Assembly: GCA_009617715.1 (NCBI GenBank)
Contig: VTFK01000592.1
Span: 124,001-188,000, forward strand
From: Plectrocnemia conspersa
Taxonomy: Eukaryota; Arthropoda; Insecta; Trichoptera; Polycentropodidae
Reading direction: 5' to 3'
DNA: 64,000 nucleotides
In this document: one piece after another, positions 45,528 to 56,099 of the stretch
Layout of the letters: every line of letters starts with the position of its first letter
Numbering within the stretch: the first letter of the stretch is position 1
Notes under the pieces: generated by a model
Told to the model about the DNA's origin: nothing
The model's input: only the letters and a program-made list of their open reading frames with translations
The model's database searches: none
Position numbers and translations under genes: made by a program

Positions 45528-46105
45528 TTGCTCCTATGTCATGCAGGGAAACTTTCTAAGCTGTATATCGTCTTTATTGCAACTTTTTTTTTTCGCGGGA
45601 TAAAATTTCTAAAAAACCCGACAGGAAAACTCGCAAAAAGTAAGCAAACGACGATTTGGCAATTTTTCAAAAAGATTCGCATCGGCTTACATGACGATAG
45701 CATCGGCGAAATAATAAGACATAATCGCCGGCCCAGATTTTTGTTTCGATATCGAATTATATTATTAACAAAGATGTGGGAGAACTTTTTCAATATTGTA
45801 TAAAGTGTGTTTGCGATGAGATGTATGAAAAGATTGGAAAATTGTGGCAAAGTTTCGCTCGGACGGATAACATCTTTATGTGGCATAAGTTTTGCCGTTG
45901 GATCGGAAACGAGGTGGACTTTTGTAATGTAGTCGTTGTACAAATTTGCACGGAAATCTATATTTTTGATCTGAGTACGAATAGAGAACAAAAACACACA
46001 TATTTTGAGGATAATAAGCGTAATAACAGTAATGTTCAAGTAAATCTGGAACGACTTATTCACAAAGTATATATAACTGGTGAATGTGTCGTTAATTTAC
46101 TTTAA
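45528..46105. other. GC-normal island with the longest ORFs of the window, not credible genes
   Basis: A 174-codon minus frame (45539-46063) overlaps 91- and 109-codon plus frames. The minus product starts MNKSFQIYLNITVITLIILK, a hydrophobic stretch, then becomes an unpatterned basic sequence. No domain is recognised on either strand. The sequence GTAAGCAAACGACGATTTGG and TCGGCGAAATAATAAGAC looks like the other non-coding islands. I favour a conserved non-coding element with a chance frame, but a small membrane protein cannot be excluded. Confidence 0.3.
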
Positions 46106-47420
46106 CATACCAACGGTTATAAAAAACATTTTTTTTATATGGCAAAATATTTATTATAATTTATGAGGTTATAAAATATTTATTTTGCTGAGAAATTGTG
46201 ACATATTTGATTCTAAAATAAGATAAGATCTAAAGTTTATTTTATTAATAATTTATTTAAGCAATATTTTTTTATAATTCTTATCTTAAGATTACGTGAT
46301 CGGTTCTTCTTAATCTACATCATTCTTTACATTATATATGTAAAAGCAATAGACTTTATTACTCGGATTAAGTGTTTCAGGCACTATTATTAAAAAAAAA
46401 AAAAAGTGATCTCCTAAGTCTATCATATTTGTGTTTCCAGGCTGTTATTTACGCTGTTTTTATTGTTCACCTGTTTTTAATGCCCCATTCCAAATAACTA
46501 CATTTTAACAATGTATCTGATATATTTTATACAAAACACTTACTTTATATTTTTTTACTTTTGTTCAAAATTATACGTTTTTAATTATTTTGCATTTTTT
46601 ATTATTTATTATATTATTAAAAAAATTTCTTGATGATGTAAAAATAGTAAATTATTTGCTAATAAACTATAAATAAGCTTTCAATTTTACATATAAACCA
46701 TATTTATTATAGCAAAAACAAGTCAAGTTATTATTCAAAATATTTCCTAGTATTTTTTTAAAATCTGATAACACAATTTAATAATATTTTGACTCATATA
46801 AAAAATATTTACTTCTTACACACACATATATTATAATGGTTGATTTTATCTTCGACTTTGTTTGCATCAAATCGCTAGAATTACATTTAATAACATTTTT
46901 TTATCTACAAAGATTTAATTTTCTGATATATTTATATGTACGTGTATGAAAAGTTATGCGCTGATTAGTTTTCATGCTAAAAATGATTCTTTAAATTACA
47001 TAATAGTCGTATGAATAAAATATAATATGAATAAATTAAAATATAATAAAACCACTATTACAATATTATTAAATACTAACAAAATCGGATCACATTTGTG
47101 TGATCTATAAAAAATCTATAATTATTTTAATAAAAAAATCATATTGAATTAATTTTATTTATTGTTAAAATATTCATGTATCAATATGTATTCATTTTTT
47201 GACTAGGTTATGTGCGTCACTTTTTTAAATACGATTAATTTTAAAATGTATATTGTACTCTATACTTGATAATAAATATTAAAAATATATATACAGACGT
47301 TTTAAAAAAAATGTTTAATTTCAATTGTAACAAAATTTTACGATATTAAATCAAAAATTTCGGCAGGTCAGTAGGTTTTTTAACATTCCACCCGATAGAG
47401 CATTTTAAGTATCTGTAATA
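46106..47420. other. AT-rich DNA, nothing recognised
   Basis: An acceptor-like TTTGTGTTTCCAG|GC at 46429-46443 is followed by 22 open codons and no donor. Otherwise empty. Confidence 0.5.
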
Positions 47421-47423
47421 AAT

Positions 47424-47440
47424 CAAGCGCTTAGCGCTTG
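47424..47440. repeat. Perfect 17-bp palindrome
   Basis: CAAGCGCTTAGCGCTTG has 8-bp arms around one base. It might be a dimeric protein-binding site; it lies in a GC-normal patch just before the next repeat. Confidence 0.5.
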
Positions 47441-47574
47441 GTACATGATACTAGACGTAGCATCTGAATCATCAAAAATAGAAGTACCATTTTTTGTTTT
47501 TTTCTCACAGAATGCATCACAATAGCGTTCTAAACTTACAAAAATGTAACAATATAACGTCATACACAATAACC

Positions 47575-47720
47575 ACACATTCAGACCAGTACAGAAGCAG
47601 CCGCTTCTCTCTTCACGTCACTCTGGTTTATCTAAAGTCCAATCCGATTCTTCAGACGCATACATGTAAAGAGTAATTCACGTACACGATAACATAAACA
47701 TGCAAACTGTACGTGAACGT
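47575..47720 (-). repeat. Minus-strand relative of the LTR-like repeat
   Basis: The minus strand reads GTCTGAAGAATCGGATTGGA, then GTGAAGAGAGAAGCGGCTGC and TTCTGTACTGG. This is the middle of the 14221-14638 unit with deletions. It is the best evidence that the family is interspersed and not a local duplication. Confidence 0.5.
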
Positions 47721-48079
47721 ACTTGATTATTAATTCTTCCAGTCATTGGATCTGCAATTGCAAACAATTTAATTCTAAACGGCAAAAAAAGCTATGGTAG
47801 CTTATTTTAAATCAAAAGCCTTTGAAATGTGTTATAATGTAATTAGTACTCAAAATATTAGTAATAAGTTAAATTGATTATGGTACATATATAAAATATA
47901 AGTTGAATTCCCACTTCAAAAAAGGGATTTGATACAAAGCGAGAAACAAATGTAGCAGTGGATATATATTGAATGAATGTTAAGTGAAATAGATTTATTT
48001 AATGAGCACAAATACATAAAGAGTCTTCGGTTTGATAATTGTACACACGCATTTGGATTTGAACTCTATATTAAAATAA
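47721..48079. other. AT-rich DNA, nothing recognised
   Basis: No feature supported. Confidence 0.45.
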
Positions 48080-48460
48080 TAAGATTAGATCACTGGTCTC
48101 AAAGGAGCTTCATTAGGAGCCACAAAATAACCATCACACATATCCATGACCCTTCACTATTAAAATTACTTTCATTTGGGAGCACATGCCTGGTATAATT
48201 TCCCTCGTGGTTGTAAAACGCCAATTTTACTGTACGGGGGAGTCGACGCACAGGTGGAAAAATCCAGAAATCCTCTGTTTCATTGTTGTTTTGGTTTAGA
48301 TATATACTCGGATGCCTTTTTGGGAGGCCATTGTGAAAGGCAGTTTGGATCCCGCATAGTAACCCGCCACCCCTGTTTGACAATTAATTGAAATGCGTGC
48401 GGGGGTGTCTAATTACGCGACTAATGGCCGGGTTTAAAAGGAGGAGAGCTTGGGGTTTGT
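48080..48460. promoter_or_regulatory. GC-normal island, candidate conserved non-coding element
   Basis: TACGGGGGAGTCGACGCACA, TTTTTGGGAGGCCATTGTG and ATCCCGCATAGTAACCCGCC. Frames of 94 (minus) and 71-73 (plus) codons overlap and match nothing. The minus product MSNRGGGLLCGIQTAFHNGL has balanced composition but no domain. Confidence 0.3.
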
Positions 48461-50400
48461 TTAATGTTTTTATATATATATGTATATAATATGAGGTGTA
48501 ATAAAAATATTTAGGTTTAGTTTAAATTTTATTTATTATAAAATATTGATTGCAGCATTACAATATGTCGGAATCAATAGTTTTGTTAGACAGTCTAGAT
48601 TTGTACTTTAAAGTATATTAATAAATATCTCATAGTAAATTTTATTTTTTAATTTTTTAAAGTAAAGTGCATGAAATAAATATATAATACTTGCATAAAG
48701 AGCAAAAGACATTCAATAATTATTGAAAAATTTAGAGCCATTTGTGAAAAGTGGGATTATTTCATAAATATACTGAAACTCTAAACCATTGTGAGCAATA
48801 AAGAAGAACCATAATCACAAAAACAGTAACATATTAAGCAAAAGATATAAAACAAGAAAAATTAGTTTTAAATAAGAAAACCATCAAACAGGTAAAAAAA
48901 TTCGAGTTTCGCAAAATATCAATTAATAAATACATACATTTAAAAATAAGAGATGCTGCAAGTCTCAAAATCGTTGATTCATATATCCTGTTTAAAATTG
49001 TAATTCGTCTGAACGCTCTTTATGGATAATATGAGGATACACAAATACATTCACACACATGTACGTATATACAGGATCGTCGAAAGCGAACTTGGAACAT
49101 GGGAAAACAATGATTTTGGATCTCATTTAAATAGTAATATAATTTCTTAAATAAAAATTAATAGGTACGAGCTACCCTTTATGTGCTACAAATAAATATA
49201 AAAATTAGCCACAGTTGCGATATATTTTCTGAAATCATATTTTATGTAAAATATTACAATTAGACATTAAAAAATATTAAAAATATCTACTCATATTAAT
49301 TATATGAAAATTAGCAGTGTTTTCTTCGCTGCTCACTGTTGCCATAAAGCGAATTTATTTGTTGCAAGTAATATTTTTTTTGTTAAAAATACTAATATTT
49401 ATTTTATAGGCATTGTTATCATTTTACCTGATATTCATATTTCGAGTATTCTAATTGTTTTTAAAATAAACATATCACTATATTTGGGGTTCTAAGTTTA
49501 AAATAAGTGATAATGTAGTGTGCATTCTTAAAGAAATTATCTCTTCATCCTCACATATCGATGTGGGACACTAGACACTACATATGGGAATGTTGAAATC
49601 ATATAATTTTACTAGCACCTGCCAGATAAATGATATTTTCACTACTAAAAGTCCGATATGATTTTACTGAAATTAAATATTTAAAAAAATATTTTCGGAA
49701 TAGATTCAACTGTTTTTTTTTTAGATCTTTTGTTAGGGATAAGCTGATAATTTCTGGTTTAGAACCAGGGACGTTACTTAAATTTTTTTAATATTTCTAT
49801 TTCAATAAGATGCATAGTATTTTATTAAATGCAAGCATTTTTTTGGGCAAATTCAAGGCGGGAGCAAATGCCTCTACATACCCCCCAAATGGCGTCCCTG
49901 CTGGTATTATACAAAATAATCTTAAACCAATAACAATATTGGAAAATATTGTTACAAGATTAAGTTGTTTTATTTTATTTAGCAATGTATATTTATAATT
50001 TAAATATTTGCATTATATATTGATTTTAAATGTAATATTTCTTCGGATAACAACTCACTAAGATCATCGTTATATTTGCTTCGAAAATTAAATTTAAATA
50101 ATTCAGTGGATGCTGTTGTTAAATCTTCGTTATTTTTCGTCGATCTGAAAATTCAGATCGTATATCTAAATCCCATGACAAATGTTTTTTACATGTTCAA
50201 ACAAATTTTAACACAAACGAAGCAGCGTCAAAAAAATACAATCTGTCCTTTTGAATAATAATGTTTATTGGTAAAGTACTTTCTAGAAAGTGGGTGCTTT
50301 TGAAGGCAATGTTCCATTCCTTTTATTTTTTGTATGTATAATGACCTGAAACACATAAGTACATACATCTCAAACAACTAGTTTAGTTCAGCTTCATTAT
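48461..50400. other. AT-rich DNA, nothing certain
   Basis: 49080-49125 may be a partner of 39240-39300 (see there). CTGGTTTAGAACCAG at 49755 is a 15-bp palindrome resembling a decayed B-box region. Frames of 60-63 codons near 49304, 49797 and 50076 are low complexity. Confidence 0.4.
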
Positions 50401-50660
50401 TTGAGGTCACTTTTTACTTTTCAGTCAGGCCTCTCAAAGAAAAAGGGCCCTGGGAATTCGTTCCCTCTCGACAGTCCTGCATACATACACAACCGCAGAA
50501 TATACGAATGGACTGAGATTACGAGTCTCACGCCGCAGGGCTGTAAATTCGAATTCTCCACCACTCGGTGCAATGGAAGAAAGTCGATTTTTCCAATGGG
50601 CCATAAAGTGTCTTTATAGTCGCAGTCCACGGGGGATCCAGCATCGCCGTGCATAGGTGA
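50401..50660. other. Overlapping ORFs on both strands, status unknown
   Basis: TTTTTACTTTTCAG|TCAGGCC at 50410-50423 is a fair acceptor. It enters a plus frame SGLSKKKGPGNSFPLDSPAY that stays open to 50619. The minus strand is also open from 50654 to 50421 (MHGDAGSPVDCDYKDTLWPI...), and has CTATAAAG, a TATA-like word, near 50617. No domain is recognised on either strand, and no donor closes the plus frame before its stop. It could be a last exon, a transposon scrap or a non-coding island. I cannot choose. Confidence 0.3.
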
Positions 50661-50679
50661 TTTGTCCAGGAGGGGAGAT

Positions 50680-51015
50680 TGCTTACACAGCTACGTTCGC
50701 TTTACGAGCGCTTTACGTTTACGCATTTAGTCATTTTAGTGTATTCGTAGCACAATGATGAGCTTCGCGTTAATGGCGGTCGCGTGCCCAATAAAAAATG
50801 CTAGTAAATCAAACGTAAACGACGCGTTTTGTGCCGCCGTAAAGCATTATGTTTGGCCTCGGGTGCAAATTTCGGGCGAGTGCGCAGAGTTGCTGACGCA
50901 GCGATGCTTGCTGTTAATTAATTTATAAACCATCCCTTGCGTTGCGATTTGTCCTTACCGAGATATTTATCTTTAAATTAATGGCCAATAAAATTAATTT
51001 GCACATTATCCGGTT
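50680..51015. promoter_or_regulatory. Strong candidate conserved non-coding element or enhancer
   Basis: GCTTTACGAGCGCTTTACG, GAGCTTCGCGTTAATGGCGG, GTGCCGCCGTAAAGCATTAT, GCTGTTAATTAATTTATAAA and AATGGCCAATAAAATTAATT. The mix of TTAAT/TAATTA homeodomain cores, CAATAAA words (Abd-B-like) and GGCCAAT is dense, and there is no open frame. Direct repeat CTTTACG occurs twice within 20 bp. Confidence 0.4.
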
Positions 51016-51140
51016 ACCTGAATAGAATCAGTTTGTATAGAAATAAAGGTTTATAATACGACAGTACACTATTAGACCCTGTGGGGGATCTTATTCTTGA
51101 AACTCGCGTAAGATAGTGAAAGTGCGATCACATAAAGAAT

Positions 51141-51664
51141 TGTTACGAAACGGTCACGGGAAACAATATATCACTGTAAGGCCACAATATTCACATATAT
51201 CCATCAAGCAATGTCATTTTCTAAAGGCGTATACTTATTTCGTTGTTCTAAGAAGTGAGTGCAACGATTGGCTGGATGAACGCTGCATGATTGTGATTGA
51301 TGAGCAATACTTGCAGCACTGAATGCTTAAGTCTGGACTCCAATAAGGAAAAGGCAGGCTCTGGCAGTCATTCGGTAGTCAATAGACACTCAAAGAGACG
51401 TCTGATTAGATTATATTACATACACGAGTACCGTAGCAAAGAGAGATCAACCTCCACTATACTGTCGCTGCCACGTCACCTACAAGACCTCTGAGGATCT
51501 TACACTGACAACATCCCTGGGCCAGCTTCTCCACCACTGTTCAAAGAAAACATTTCGCTCATCATAGTTTGTTGCAATATGTAATATAATATAATAAAAT
51601 TCTCACTAGTTCCCAGCTGCGTCTTACTGGCTGGAAAGTCACACCCCTTAGGGTTACCAAACCA
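51141..51664 (+). mobile_element. Solo-LTR-like block, copy 2
   Basis: It starts TGTTACGAAACGGTCACGG and ends around CCCCTTAGGGTTACCA. It shares the order of words with 35793-36300, including CAACGATTGGCTGGATGAAC, CCAGCTTCTCCACCAC and an AATAAAA signal at about 51595. Extra sequence (AGAGACGTCTGATTAGA region) is present relative to copy 1. Overlapping plus frames of 65-68 codons are shadows. Confidence 0.55.
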
Positions 51665-53184
51665 TAAAACTACATTATGAATTTAAATATTTTTTTTTTG
51701 CAATGAATTTATTATTTGTCAGAATATAATAAAGGAGTGGCTGAATTAGTAACGCACTATTTTTTTCACGAAGGGGGTAAATTAAACATGAAGAAAAATA
51801 TAATTCAATATTAATAAATAAGTAAAAGCATTACCAATTTATATAAGCAATTGTGAAAATATTTTTTTAAAATTACTTAAAAGTTCTTATGTTGAAAATA
51901 AGTTCTAAATTCAGAAGAATTTTCTGTAATGTGCACTAAATAAATAGGATCATTATATTTTAATTAATGCTTCAGGCAATTTTTTTTAAATTATGCTTAA
52001 AGTTTTATAATATGCATTTTTATAAAATATCAGAAAAATAAATTTGAACCCTCATTATGCCTCTTTGATAAAAAAAAGAATAATTTGTCTTTAACATACA
52101 AAAAAAAAGCAAATAATATTTATTTGGCTACTAAGATACTTTTTGAAACTGTTCACTTCTGTTGAGCTCCAATTTCCCTAAAACCACAGGTCGTTTGTAT
52201 TTATAAATACAATGTCTATTCTCAATCCAGGAAATTACAATTCAGTCTGTCAACCAGAAGATCGATTAAGAACCTGCAAGACAAACGATCAGAAATAGCG
52301 GTTCAACAAATATAAAAAAAGTAATTTGTTACAATTTAAATTGTGTCTCATTATAAGTAAAACAAGTCAGTATTTACATTTTATTGGTAGAAGCTTTTAA
52401 TGATACAATTTATCTCAATAAAGTTGTGTAATATTTTTTGCTATTAAAAAGTATCCATAAATATTATTTTTAACTTTTTGGCACGTCCACATAAAAAGTT
52501 CCGTCATCTAGAGCAATAGTTTGAAAACTTATTCAGCATGAGGAGTTACTTTGAATATCAAATTATTTATTGTAGTACTAAAAATATTATTTAAAGAAGC
52601 TAAGAAAATGTTTGATTCGACGCGTCCTCAATCGATAAATATTTTTTTATTAAAAAATATCCTGGATGCTTTACAAATATTTATTTTGTATAGCATATTT
52701 TTCGTGTAATAAATACTCATATTCTCACGTTGAACTTTACTCGTAAATATTTTAAGGGTTGGCCGTCGCTAAAGTCATCGCTCTTTGTAATGCGAATGTT
52801 TATGTATTGAATTTGTAAAGCTGAGAGATAAAAGCTTTTATATATACAGCGAAACTAGATAAGTCACATTTGCCCAGATTGCACGGTAAAGTGCATGCAC
52901 TCTTGTAAAAAAAAATACAAATATCATACGTGTGTGACGCATATGGCGATATACGGCTTCAAGAGGCTTTCAAAATGAAGATGCATCCTCATGCACCAGA
53001 TAACACTGCGAGAATATGGAAATGTGAAGTGAGCCAAGGCGATAAAACGAAGCTTCTTCAGTCTCCAATTTTGTTAAATTGTCTCTGAACCTTAATATAA
53101 AAAAATGTATATAAGGTTAAAATAATCTCGTTGTCATATTAATGTCTGACTACTTGCTTTTAAGTTTCTGTTGTCCTTACCCTG
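51665..53184. other. AT-rich DNA; minor GC-normal patches
   Basis: 52490-52560 read on the minus strand gives VIALDDGTFYVDVPKS before stops; I do not recognise it. 52890-53050 has GTGTGTGACGCATATGGCG. No firm feature. Confidence 0.35.
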
Positions 53185-53202
53185 TTGTAATGCATTGGGC
53201 TA
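53185..53202 (+). repeat. 18-bp core of a dispersed repeat, copy 3
   Basis: TTGTAATGCATTGGGCTA, one base different from the 42.1 kb copy. Similarity does not continue far downstream. Confidence 0.4.
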
Positions 53203-53594
53203 AAATTATTTTTATTATTAATTTTTCAAAACACATGTATATAATATTTCAAATCAACAGATAACATAGAAATAGTATAGCATAAAAGCATAAATGATTT
53301 ATTCTTACGAGAAAATTCCAAATCAGTGATTCTCATTTCTCGAGTATAATGCAGATTTCTCTAAAAAATTTAGAGAACATTTTTTGTTAAAAATTAAATA
53401 GGTACAAATATTTTAATTTTTTTACAACCGCTGCATAAAAAAGAGTGGGTCTCTGCTAGACGTTTGAAAATATTCATACAATTTTGAAAGCTTTTAATAA
53501 AAGTAGAAAATATTAAAATGTCAAAAAAATTAAAAGATTTTTTTAATTGCCTCATCTTTGTCTTAATAATCTAGCTCTATATTAATAATCGATA

Positions 53595-53700
53595 AAAAAA
53601 AGCGTTTAGTGTAAAAATCGGCAGATTGTAAAAATGTATGGGAGGTTTTCACAGAGTTACGCTTAAAATTTACCTATCGTTTTGAAATAATCTAAAGAGG
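53595..53700 (-). repeat. Dispersed repeat with CATACATTTTTACAATCTGCC, copy 2
   Basis: Minus-strand partner of 22697-22790. It has AAAACCTCCCATACATTTTT and ACAATCTGCCGATTTTTAC. Confidence 0.6.
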
Positions 53701-54066
53701 TATTTTGTATTTATATTGTTTAAATATTATTAATGTATTATATATTAGAAAAATATTTTAATAACAATTTTCTCTAAAATTTGCGTATAAATACGAGAGC
53801 CCCAAATTCATTTGTAACTCGACGCTCTGTAATCAATCCAAGTAGATCCATTATTATAAATCATTATCATATTTCCTTCCACGATTATTAAATTATATTT
53901 TCATTAACAATATAAATATATCTACAATAAAATAATGAATTATTTTATTCACATATGTATATAATTTTTTTATACATTAAAATTTGTCGCAAATTCTCAT
54001 TTCTTGATAAATCAAAAACATTAAGTCAGAGAACTGTAAAGCGTTATTTAGTAAAATTTCTTACTA
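53701..54066. other. AT-rich spacer
   Basis: GCGTATAAATACGAGAGCCCC near 53785 holds a TATAAATA word but no initiator follows at the right distance. Otherwise empty. Confidence 0.4.
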
Positions 54067-54401
54067 TACTATATTTGCGTTAACACAGTCAGTACGAGAG
54101 CTATCCATTTCATCAATATTCATAATTGAGAAAGAGATGGCAAGTTTGAGTTAATGCGCCTACTATTAGCCCTAAAGTACATATACATATGCTTATCATT
54201 ACTCTTGTTTTTATTTTAAACAAATAATAAAAATATTTATTTTATTTTTATATTTATCAATCAATCATAGTAAAGATAAATATCGTGTGCTTTAGAGCTG
54301 AAAGTAGAGGCGTAAACCCAAACTTGTCACCTCTTTCTCAATTATGAATAATGATGGAATAGATAGCTCTTGAACTGACTGTGTTAACGCAAATAGAGTA
54401 T
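54067..54401. mobile_element. Long-hairpin MITE, 335 bp, TA flanks
   Basis: The left arm starts TACTATATTTGCGTTAACAC and the right arm, read inward, TACTCTATTTGCGTTAACAC. The arms stay alignable for about 120 bp each: AGTCAGT, AGAGCTATC, TATTCATAATTGAGAAAGAG, ACAAGTTTG, TACTATTAGC-type and TCTAAAG words occur in the same order on both. Only about 85 bp separate the arms. TA dinucleotides flank both ends (54065-54066 and 54402-54403), as expected for Tc1/mariner-type mobilisation. A transcript would fold into a long imperfect duplex. Confidence 0.85.
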
Positions 54402-55029
54402 AGTGATATTATTTTTTAAAATACGCTCTTTAGAAAACCTTTATCTGTTGTTGATGAAAAACTATTAAAGCTATTCAATAAACAACTCACAGCAGACTTG
54501 AATGCTACTTCTGTAATTGTATTGTATAAAAATTAAAATCATAAAATATCTGATTAAAATCATAAAACTTAATACGATATTGCTTCATGATAATGCGAGC
54601 CCTTGTACTTTTACATCATCTCTCATATAACCCTACAGATTATCACCTTTATAAATATTTAGTATAATTTTTTCGAAATGCGGAAATAAATTAAAGAGGG
54701 CTATTATAAAAGTCTTTGACTACCTTTTAACTTCTGCAAATAAATATTTTTAGAAATAATGGATTTATTTATTGTTGAATCGTCGGTAAAAGAGTATATT
54801 TAAAAATATATATTTTTTTACATAAAAATTTTAGTTGGAGATTTAAAGTCAGTGTAAATCATTACAAAATACATACTATATTTAATAAACTGAAAGGCAA
54901 AATTTATGTTCTTATACCTTGTCTTCGAAATAGCTTTTAACTTAAATTTAATAAATCAAACCGATCACCTGTTAAAAATAAAACTATTACCAATAAAACA
55001 TAAAGTTTTCCGCCTCAATAAAATATTAT
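54402..55029. other. AT-rich DNA, nothing recognised
   Basis: No feature supported. Confidence 0.5.
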
Positions 55030-55231
55030 AGATATACAGCGAACGATTAAAGTCATAACTCATGTTAACACGATATCGCGCGCCTACGAATTTAAATAAC
55101 AAACACGGTTCCAAACGTTCAACAAGTTTTCGTGACTTATTAGATTATTGTTTGGCGCGCTACCGAAACATATACTTTTGCCAAAAAATCTATAACACCA
55201 CACAATAAACGTTTCCTTCTATTGTTTTCAG
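55030..55231 (+). other. High-complexity DNA leading into the candidate exon
   Basis: ACACGATATCGCGCGCCTAC and TTGTTTGGCGCGCTACCG are above background. The last 30 bases (AACGTTTCCTTCTATTG then TTTTCAG) form a pyrimidine-rich splice acceptor ending at 55231. This is expected for the end of an intron if the exon that follows is real. Confidence 0.4.
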
Positions 55232-55281
55232 ATCGGAGATAAGCGTCGATAAGGGAGCGCCGAAAGGAACTACACACCTGG
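55232..55281 (+). CDS. Candidate 50-nt internal exon of an unidentified gene
   Basis: The exon is bounded by TTGTTTTCAG on the left and CACCTGG|GTAAGTTTCAG on the right, both close to consensus. Of the three phases only one is open. Taking one base to complete a previous codon, it reads SEISVDKGAPKGTTHL and leaves one base (G) for the next codon. Composition is GC-normal and balanced, unlike neighbouring DNA. Length is in the microexon-to-small-exon range. I cannot identify the protein from 16 residues. No other exon of the same quality was found within the window, so its partners would lie outside, and the AT-rich DNA around it would be long introns. Chance pairing of good splice signals in 64 kb is possible. 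Confidence 0.45.
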
Positions 55282-56099
55282 GTAAGTTTCAGTTTTGTTC
55301 AAGTGGCAAGTGATATTGTTTAATATGCAATATAATACATGAATATAGATAGCATTTTGGGAGCCGCTGGGAGTTCTCTCCTCGTCTTCCTAGGCGGACA
55401 CGCGATATATCGTTTCGTATTTATGACTACCGTATATTTGTATGTACGGCTTAATCGTATACCAGAAATAAACTTGGCTACTCGCTGTTAAGACTTTATG
55501 ATGATAATAAATTTGACGTGACCGAGTTATCGGGAGCGGAAACGATCGATAGACTAATTTTTCATTACTGAGCTTTATACAATTGCTGTTATTTACTACC
55601 GACAATTGTAGTCTTCTTGTAGTTAATTAACTACTCATTAGTTACTCAAATCAAATAAAATATTTTTCTATAAAAATATTAGTAATTTAAAATATATATT
55701 AATACTATAATATTAAATGTCATAAAATAATAAATAGCGTCAAGCTACATGTGACAAGATCCAAATAAATTCGCTGTCAGATTTACTAAATGTGTTTTAG
55801 CTTAACGTACCGGATGCACGTACGAGTACTAAAAATGTACTAGCGTCAGATTAGTGTCACAAAATTTTAAGCAAACTAATACAGAATGATCCAATTAAAT
55901 CAATTTTATTAACATAATATTTTGCATAATAGATAATAAATTAAGTAGAAAATGTAGTTCCTTCGTGAAGTGATAAATTTTATGGATTTAAATAATAAAA
56001 TGTAGTAGTTTGTATTTTAAGACATTTAAAACCATTGTCTTGATATAAAGATAAATTTTTAAGTATACGGTATTGACTCAATGAACTACGAAATTTTTA
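55282..56099. other. Intron-like AT-rich DNA
   Basis: 55370-55560 is somewhat GC-normal (TCTTCCTAGGCGGACACGCG, GACCGAGTTATCGGGAGCGG). The 71-codon minus frame there is not recognised. The rest is AT-rich. Confidence 0.45.

Noticed and set aside
46440..46510. Internal exon after TTTGTGTTTCCAG
   Set aside because: Only about 22 open codons, then a stop with no donor; composition is AT-rich.
35793..51664. The two LTR-like blocks as ends of one 16-kb retrotransposon
   Set aside because: The DNA between them has no gag-pol coding remnants and holds unrelated MITEs, SINEs and islands; two solo LTRs explain it better.
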